Part shown: one piece after another, positions 59,987 to 64,000 of the stretch
Numbering within the stretch: the stretch's first letter is position 1
Layout of the letters: each line of letters starts with the position of its first letter
DNA from: Planctomycetota bacterium
GTDB lineage: Bacteria; Planctomycetota; JAJSAM01; JAJVHW01
Length of the DNA: 64,000 nt
Reading direction: 5' to 3'
Assembly (NCBI GenBank): GCA_021776825.1
Contig: JAJFFG010000133.1
Location: 34,575-98,574 of the forward strand
Translations under genes and position numbers: made by a program
Notes under the pieces: generated by a model
Database searches by the model: none
What the model saw: only the letters and a program-made list of their open reading frames with translations
What the model was told of the DNA's origin: nothing

Positions 59987-60646
59987 ATGCCGTTGCCGCG
60001 CGAGAGCGCCGGACCCGATGCCTCGCACCACTCGCACGCCCCACTGCGTGCGTTGCCGGGGGGTGCGCGCGGCGCAGCCGGTCTCGCGGAGCTCTCGGAC
60101 GGCCGGCTGCTGACCCTCGCGCAGGAGGGCGACCGCGAGGCCTTCGGCGTGCTCGTGACCCGCCACCACCGCGTACTGGCCGGCCTGATCCGGCAACGCC
60201 TCGGTCCTGGCGCGCCGGTCGAGGACCTGCTGCAGGACGTCTTCACCAAGGCGCTGCTGCACATCGGCGGTTTCGCCGGCCGTTCCTCGTTCACGACGTG
60301 GGCCGGCTCGATCGCGCTGAACCTCGCCACCGACTGGGGCCGCAAGCGCGTGCGCCGGAAGCGTCTCACTCCGCCGGCCGACGTCGACCAGGGCGCGATC
60401 GCCGACCACGCGTCGGAGCGGCCGTTCCGTGCGGTCGAGGAGCGCGAGGAGGCCGGCCTCGCCCGACGAGCGATGGACCAGCTCCCCGAGCGCATGCGGC
60501 TTGCCGTGACGCTGCGCGTCGTGGACGAACTCGAGTACGACGAGGTGGCCGCGCGTCTCGGCGCGCCGGTCGCCACCGCGCGCACCTGGGTCAGCCGTGG
60601 GCTGAAGCAGCTGCGACGGATACTGGAGGTGCCCGATGGCCGCTGA
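59987..60646 (+). CDS. ECF-type RNA polymerase sigma factor
   Basis: The ~219-residue protein has region 2 (GDREAFGVLVTRHHRVLAGLIRQRLGPGAPVEDLLQDVFTKALLHIGGF, FTTWAGSIALNLATDWGRKRVRRKRL) and region 4 (LPERMRLAVTLRVVDELEYDEVAARLGAPVATARTWVSRGLKQLRRIL). It is a standard ECF sigma factor. The ATG at 59987 is the probable start, although a GTG at 59972 cannot be ruled out because the spacing of GGAG to the ATG is short. It overlaps the FecR-type gene downstream by 11 bases, so this is the second sigma/anti-sigma pair in the window, after 36221/35280. Confidence 0.85.
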   Translation: MPLPRESAGPDASHHSHAPLRALPGGARGAAGLAELSDGRLLTLAQEGDREAFGVLVTRHHRVLAGLIRQRLGPGAPVEDLLQDVFTKALLHIGGFAGRSSFTTWAGSIALNLATDWGRKRVRRKRLTPPADVDQGAIADHASERPFRAVEEREEAGLARRAMDQLPERMRLAVTLRVVDELEYDEVAARLGAPVATARTWVSRGLKQLRRILEVPDGR

Positions 60647-61952
60647 TCAACGACCCCAGAGCGACGAGGAGCTCGCGCGGCTGCTACGAGACGCGTGCGC
60701 CGAGGATCTCGATCCCGGTGCCGCCGAGCGCATCGCGGAGGGCGCGTGGGCGCGTGCCGCGAAGCTGCAGGCCAGCGGTGAGCGACCGAGCCCCCTGACC
60801 GCGTTCGTCCGACGCCCCGGCGTCCGGCGTCTCGCGATGGCCGCAGGTCTCGTGGTCGCTGTCACAGCCGCGACCTTCGCGCTTCGCGGGACGGACCCGG
60901 CGCTCGCCGTGGACGGCGATCCCGTCGAGGTGCTGAACGACGGCAAGTGGCGGCGCACGCGGCGGGTCGCGCCGGGCGAGACCGTGTTCGTCCCGGCCGG
61001 TATCCGCACACTCACGGCGAAGGACGGCGGCACGTTCCTGCCCGAGTTGGGATCGCTGTTCCGCGTCGCTCTCGACAACGGCACGCTGCGCATCCAGGTC
61101 CTCCGCGGCGGCGCCGAGGTGGACGGAGCGGCGGTGCGACTCTCGCTCGGCGATCTCCGCGTCGACCCGGACGCGTCGAACGGCGGCTACGCCGCATGGG
61201 TCGGTCTCGACGGCGACGGCGACACGCAACGGCCGACTGGTCCGGGTCTCGGCAAGCTCGGTGTGCCGCGGGTCCGGGTCAGCAACGGACACGCCTGGCT
61301 ACGGCACGTCACCACCGGCGAGCGCCTACGGCTCGGCGACAGCGAGTCGGCGTCCGTGATCCAGGTCCGAGTCGACGCGGGGACGCAGCCTCACCTCGTC
61401 CGTGAGGAGCTGTGGTCGACGGACGTCCCGGCTCAGATCCTGGCCGGCACGTTCATGCCGACCGACGTCACGATGCGCGGCGCGGCGGGGCTCTCCGTCG
61501 TGTTCCGCGGCGCGTCCAACTTCAAGGTGGTCCGCATCGATCAGCAGCAGCGCGCGAACGCCCTGTTCGTGATGGAAGAGGCCATGGGCCTCTTCACCCG
61601 CAGCCTCGCCGACGCGAGCGCCGAGGTGGCCGTCCGGATCGGAGTGATCCAGCGCGGCGACCGGCTCGCGATGCCCGCCACCGGGCATCTGGCTCTACCG
61701 CTCACGGGGCCTCTCACGGGGTCGTTCACGGGATCGTTCACGGGTGCTCGCATGCTGCGCCTCGACTCCGACGTCTCCGAAGAGATGGAGTTCGAACGGA
61801 ACGGCGCGAAGACACGACTGATGCGCCGCACCGACGGCTCCCTCGCCGTGCAAGCCCCGGACGGAGTCTGGCGCATCTTCGGCTCGACCGACGCGGCGCG
61901 CGAGGCCGTCCCAGACCTACTGAAGCCGTTCGAGCAACACCTGACTCGCTGA
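60636..61952 (+). CDS. FecR-domain anti-sigma factor-like membrane protein
   Basis: The 438-residue protein has a cytoplasmic N-terminal part (ARLLRDACAEDLDPGAAERIAEGAW, anti-sigma-type), a membrane helix (RRLAMAAGLVVAVTAATFAL, ~64-83), and an exported FecR-like beta domain (PVEVLNDGKWRRTRRVAPGETVFVPAGIRTLTAKDGGTFLPELGSLFRVALDNGTLRIQVLRGG). The ~200-residue C-terminal part is non-conserved. Inside that part a 12-bp tandem repeat encodes LTGPLTGSFTGSFTG (about 61690-61745). It should bind and inhibit the sigma factor encoded just upstream, whose gene it overlaps by 11 bases. The ATG at 60636 fits this coupling. Confidence 0.82.
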   Translation: MAADQRPQSDEELARLLRDACAEDLDPGAAERIAEGAWARAAKLQASGERPSPLTAFVRRPGVRRLAMAAGLVVAVTAATFALRGTDPALAVDGDPVEVLNDGKWRRTRRVAPGETVFVPAGIRTLTAKDGGTFLPELGSLFRVALDNGTLRIQVLRGGAEVDGAAVRLSLGDLRVDPDASNGGYAAWVGLDGDGDTQRPTGPGLGKLGVPRVRVSNGHAWLRHVTTGERLRLGDSESASVIQVRVDAGTQPHLVREELWSTDVPAQILAGTFMPTDVTMRGAAGLSVVFRGASNFKVVRIDQQQRANALFVMEEAMGLFTRSLADASAEVAVRIGVIQRGDRLAMPATGHLALPLTGPLTGSFTGSFTGARMLRLDSDVSEEMEFERNGAKTRLMRRTDGSLAVQAPDGVWRIFGSTDAAREAVPDLLKPFEQHLTR

Positions 61953-61998
61953 CCGTCGTCGAGCCGCGCGCTCGGCTCGCCCCCCGATCTGGCCAGTC

Positions 61999-62371
61999 GC
62001 GTTAGTTGATGAGTTGAACGGGCCCCGACGACCCAAGGCCACGTGAGTTGGAGTCGAGCCCGGCCGGCTTTCCCCGGTCAACCCCCCGGTCCCGCCACCC
62101 CAACCGCCGTGTGCGAGCGCGAAGCGCGAAGCATCCCCCGAAGCACACGGACGGAGCGCGCGAAGGCGCGTGGAGACCGACGGGCGAAGGGGGACGGACT
62201 ACCGGGAGTGGAAGAGCCCTCGCGAAAGTCTGGACACCGGGACCCTCGTCAACGAACTCGGGCCCGAGCCGCCGACTGTGACCCAGTTGGTTGACGCTGC
62301 TCGCACTGCCCGCCGTCCTGACGCGGAGCGCGCCCGACACTCCCGCCGGCCGCGTTGGTTGATGAGTTGAA
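61999..62371. repeat. Region bounded by 20-bp direct repeats
   Basis: GCGTTAGTTGATGAGTTGAA at 61999-62018 and GCGTTGGTTGATGAGTTGAA at 62352-62371 are direct repeats with one mismatch, 353 bp apart. The enclosed DNA is GC-rich with no supported gene. A related CAGTTGGTTGACGCT fragment occurs at ~62284. It may be a remnant of a mobile element or a recombination footprint beside the IS4-family element. Confidence 0.45.
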
Positions 62372-62665
62372 GGTGTGCCGCGTTCGACGCACGAGCCTCG
62401 GGCTAGGGGAGAAGCGCCTCAATGCCGTCAACCTCCAGATTGGCCCTGGCTGGGCGCGCAGCGGCGCATCGACCGTTGGGTCGGGTGAGCGCTCGGCGTC
62501 GTCCTCGTGGCCCCCAGGCGAGCGCGGAGAATATCGCGTAAGTCCTTATCCAGGACAGCATTACGGCGAGAGTCGGGCGGGCTGCCAGTACAATTCGGAG
62601 TACAAACAAGACCGAAGGACCGGCGCCCGCCACAGCGCCGCTGGACCTGCCAGGAGGCTGATCAC

Positions 62666-62764
62666 ATGACAAGCGCTCTCAGGCACGGGACAGAAAATCC
62701 CATGCCACTTCATTGGATCCTACATGGGCCGCATCGGCACGCGCCTCTCGGCCCACGGGCGTGA
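62666..62764 (+). CDS. Possible leader ORF upstream of the transposase
   Basis: A strong AGGAGG (62652-62657) is followed after 8 bases by ATG at 62666. This opens a 32-codon frame that ends at 62764, 41 bases inside the transposase gene in another frame. No similarity is recognised. It could be a translated leader that lowers transposase expression, or the ribosome site may be used otherwise. Confidence 0.35.
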   Translation: MTSALRHGTENPMPLHWILHGPHRHAPLGPRA

Positions 62765-63992
62765 GTTTCGGAGCCAGGGCAACCGCGTCCTCCACCGCGG
62801 CGGGCCGCTCTCGCCCGAGTTGCTCCTGACGCTCCTGCTCTACCAGGCCCAGGCCGGCGGAAGCCTCGGCTACCGCCAGATGCTCGATGGCTTCTGGGCC
62901 CGGGCCGCCGATGACGGCGTCGAGTTGCCGTGTGAGGCGCCCGTCTCCGCGCAGGCCTTCAGCGCCGCGCGGCGCAAGATCCCCGCGGAGTTCGTGCGCG
63001 AGACGCTCGTGGCGGCCGCTGCGGAGTTCGATGCCGACTTCGGCGAGAGACTGCGCTGGCACGGACGGCGACTGCTCGCGATCGACGGGGCCAAGCGCCA
63101 CTGCCGGCGCAGCACAGAGCTCGAGCGCGAGTTCGGGAGCGACGCCGGTGGCTACTACCCGCAGATGCTCGTCTGCGCGCTCTACGACGTCGTGGCCGAG
63201 GTGCCCATCGACGCGGTCGTCGGTCGCGGCGCCTCCTGTGAGCGCTCGCATCTGATGACGCTCTGCCGCTCGGTGCGACCGGGCGACGTAGTCGTCGCCG
63301 ATCGCGGCTTCCCCTCCTTCGACGTCTTTGCCTGGGTCCTCTCCTGTGACGCCGACTTCGTCGTGCGTCTGCCGAAGAGCAACGGCTTCAAGGCGGTGGA
63401 CGACTTCATCGCCACAGGCGCCCGGGAGGCGGTCGTGCGGCTGCCGCGTCCCGCCGGAGCGCGGACACCGACCGAAGTGGCCGAGATCCCGGTGCGGCTG
63501 GTGCGCGTCGAGCGCCGGGACGGGGAGTTCTGGATCCTTGCCACGTCGCTGCCCACAGACGAGTTCCCCGCAGCGGTGATCGCCGATGCCTACACCCGGC
63601 GCTGGCGCATCGAGACGGCCTACGGACTGCTCGTCGCCGACTACTTCGAGCAGGCGATGTTCCACTCGAAGTCGGCCGACGGCGTGCGCCAGGAGGTCTT
63701 CGCGCAGATGCTCTTCGTCGTGCTCAGCCGCGCCGTGATGGCGGCGGTCGCTCGGACGAGCGGGATCCCCTACAGCGATCTCTCGCGAAAGACCGCGGTC
63801 CTCGCCACCGGAGAAGGGCTCATCCGGCTGCTCCGCACCGGCGACCCCGAGCGCTACCCCGACTTCCTGCGTCGGTTGCTCCGCCGCATCGCCAGGACGC
63901 TTGAGCGCCCCCGTCCCGGACGATCGGCGCCGCGGCGGTCCTACCTACCACGGCCCAAGTGGACGCCCGCTGGGCGGCGAGGTAGAGGTTGA
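62724..63992 (+). CDS. IS4-family DDE transposase
   Basis: The 422-residue protein has the DDE catalytic core of IS4 transposases: first Asp in LLAIDGAKRHCRRS, second Asp in VVADRGFPSFDVF, and Glu in YTRRWRIETAYGLLV. The last corresponds to the Y-(2)-R-(3)-E-(6)-K signature, but the final Lys is Val here. The N-terminal DNA-binding part starts MGRIGTRLSAHG, and an insertion beta region lies between D2 and E. The gene is intact and uninterrupted. The ATG at 62724 is 60 bases inside the element relative to an overlapping leader frame. The replaced Lys could weaken end binding. Confidence 0.9.
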   Translation: MGRIGTRLSAHGREFRSQGNRVLHRGGPLSPELLLTLLLYQAQAGGSLGYRQMLDGFWARAADDGVELPCEAPVSAQAFSAARRKIPAEFVRETLVAAAAEFDADFGERLRWHGRRLLAIDGAKRHCRRSTELEREFGSDAGGYYPQMLVCALYDVVAEVPIDAVVGRGASCERSHLMTLCRSVRPGDVVVADRGFPSFDVFAWVLSCDADFVVRLPKSNGFKAVDDFIATGAREAVVRLPRPAGARTPTEVAEIPVRLVRVERRDGEFWILATSLPTDEFPAAVIADAYTRRWRIETAYGLLVADYFEQAMFHSKSADGVRQEVFAQMLFVVLSRAVMAAVARTSGIPYSDLSRKTAVLATGEGLIRLLRTGDPERYPDFLRRLLRRIARTLERPRPGRSAPRRSYLPRPKWTPAGRRGRG

Positions 63993-64000
63993 TGGCATTG

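Larger units (their letters stand above)
62420..64000 (+). mobile_element. IS4-family insertion sequence, right end at the window edge
   Basis: CAATGCCGTCAACCTC (62420-62435) is an inverted match, with one mismatch, to GAGGTTGATGGCATTG (63985-64000), the last 16 bases of the window. The enclosed ~1.58 kb carries one transposase gene (62724-63992) whose stop lies inside the right repeat. These are the expected size and layout of an IS4-family element. The true ends may extend a few bases further, and the target duplication is out of view. Confidence 0.82.

Overview
The window is very GC-rich DNA from a bacterium that most resembles the Planctomycetota. The evidence is the family content: a cytochrome/DUF1587-1595-1592-1588-1585 protein paired with a DUF1552 protein, two Ser/Thr-kinase genes each overlapping an ECF sigma gene of the 'TTQWSVV' type, two further sigma/FecR anti-sigma pairs, a PEP-CTERM protein, and many secreted or lipid-anchored proteins. 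Some Myxococcota share parts of this set, so the phylum is an inference. No rRNA, tRNA or CRISPR array was found.

Layout. 1-3912: the end of a helical-repeat gene, a histidine phosphatase, a DUF4349 lipoprotein, a TPR lipoprotein and thiol peroxidase. 4049-7746: the DUF1592/DUF1552 pair. 7751-8496: a palindrome-ended repeat, a truncated short-chain dehydrogenase and a small membrane protein. 8521-13600: a kinase/ECF-sigma pair and a BlaI/BlaR1-like pair with a clear operator. 13742-19697: a DNA glycosylase, a TPR/PEP-CTERM pair, a glycosyltransferase and a HEAT-repeat protein. 19899-22366: a second kinase/ECF-sigma pair. 22729-32311: an SOS mutasome region (imuA, lexA, imuB, dnaE2), interrupted by an SGNH hydrolase, a vapBC module and a regulatory-domain protein. 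32508-38404: a ZU5/NHL secreted protein, an internally deleted IS1182-like element, a sigma/FecR pair and a DUF2723 membrane protein. 38499-46200: peptidase S9, cytochrome/copper monooxygenase, NYN nuclease, DUF4160/DUF2442, acylphosphatase, acyl-CoA dehydrogenase and a PCD-DUF2007 fusion. 46839-58806: aldo/keto reductase, sulfatase-fold protein, PhyH dioxygenase, CPBP protease, a huge Gly-rich exported protein, lipoproteins, DUF5519 and EttA. 58966-64000: a coiled-coil exported protein, a sigma/FecR pair and an IS4-family insertion sequence whose right inverted repeat coincides with the window end.

Themes. Regulation is dominated by alternative sigma factors coupled to kinases or FecR proteins. 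A recurring ECF-like box (GTAACCT, 13-15 bases, CGTC) lies upstream of several genes, and these may be its targets. DNA-damage mutagenesis is encoded by the lexA/imuA/imuB/dnaE2 set, with candidate LexA operators between lexA and imuB.

The least explained DNA is repetitive. A roughly 150-240 bp element with long inverted ends occurs three times, always in the gap between convergent genes. There are also other palindrome-ended elements, hairpin pairs, and many 12- or 15-bp (codon-multiple) tandem repeats inside or next to genes, including one inside lexA.
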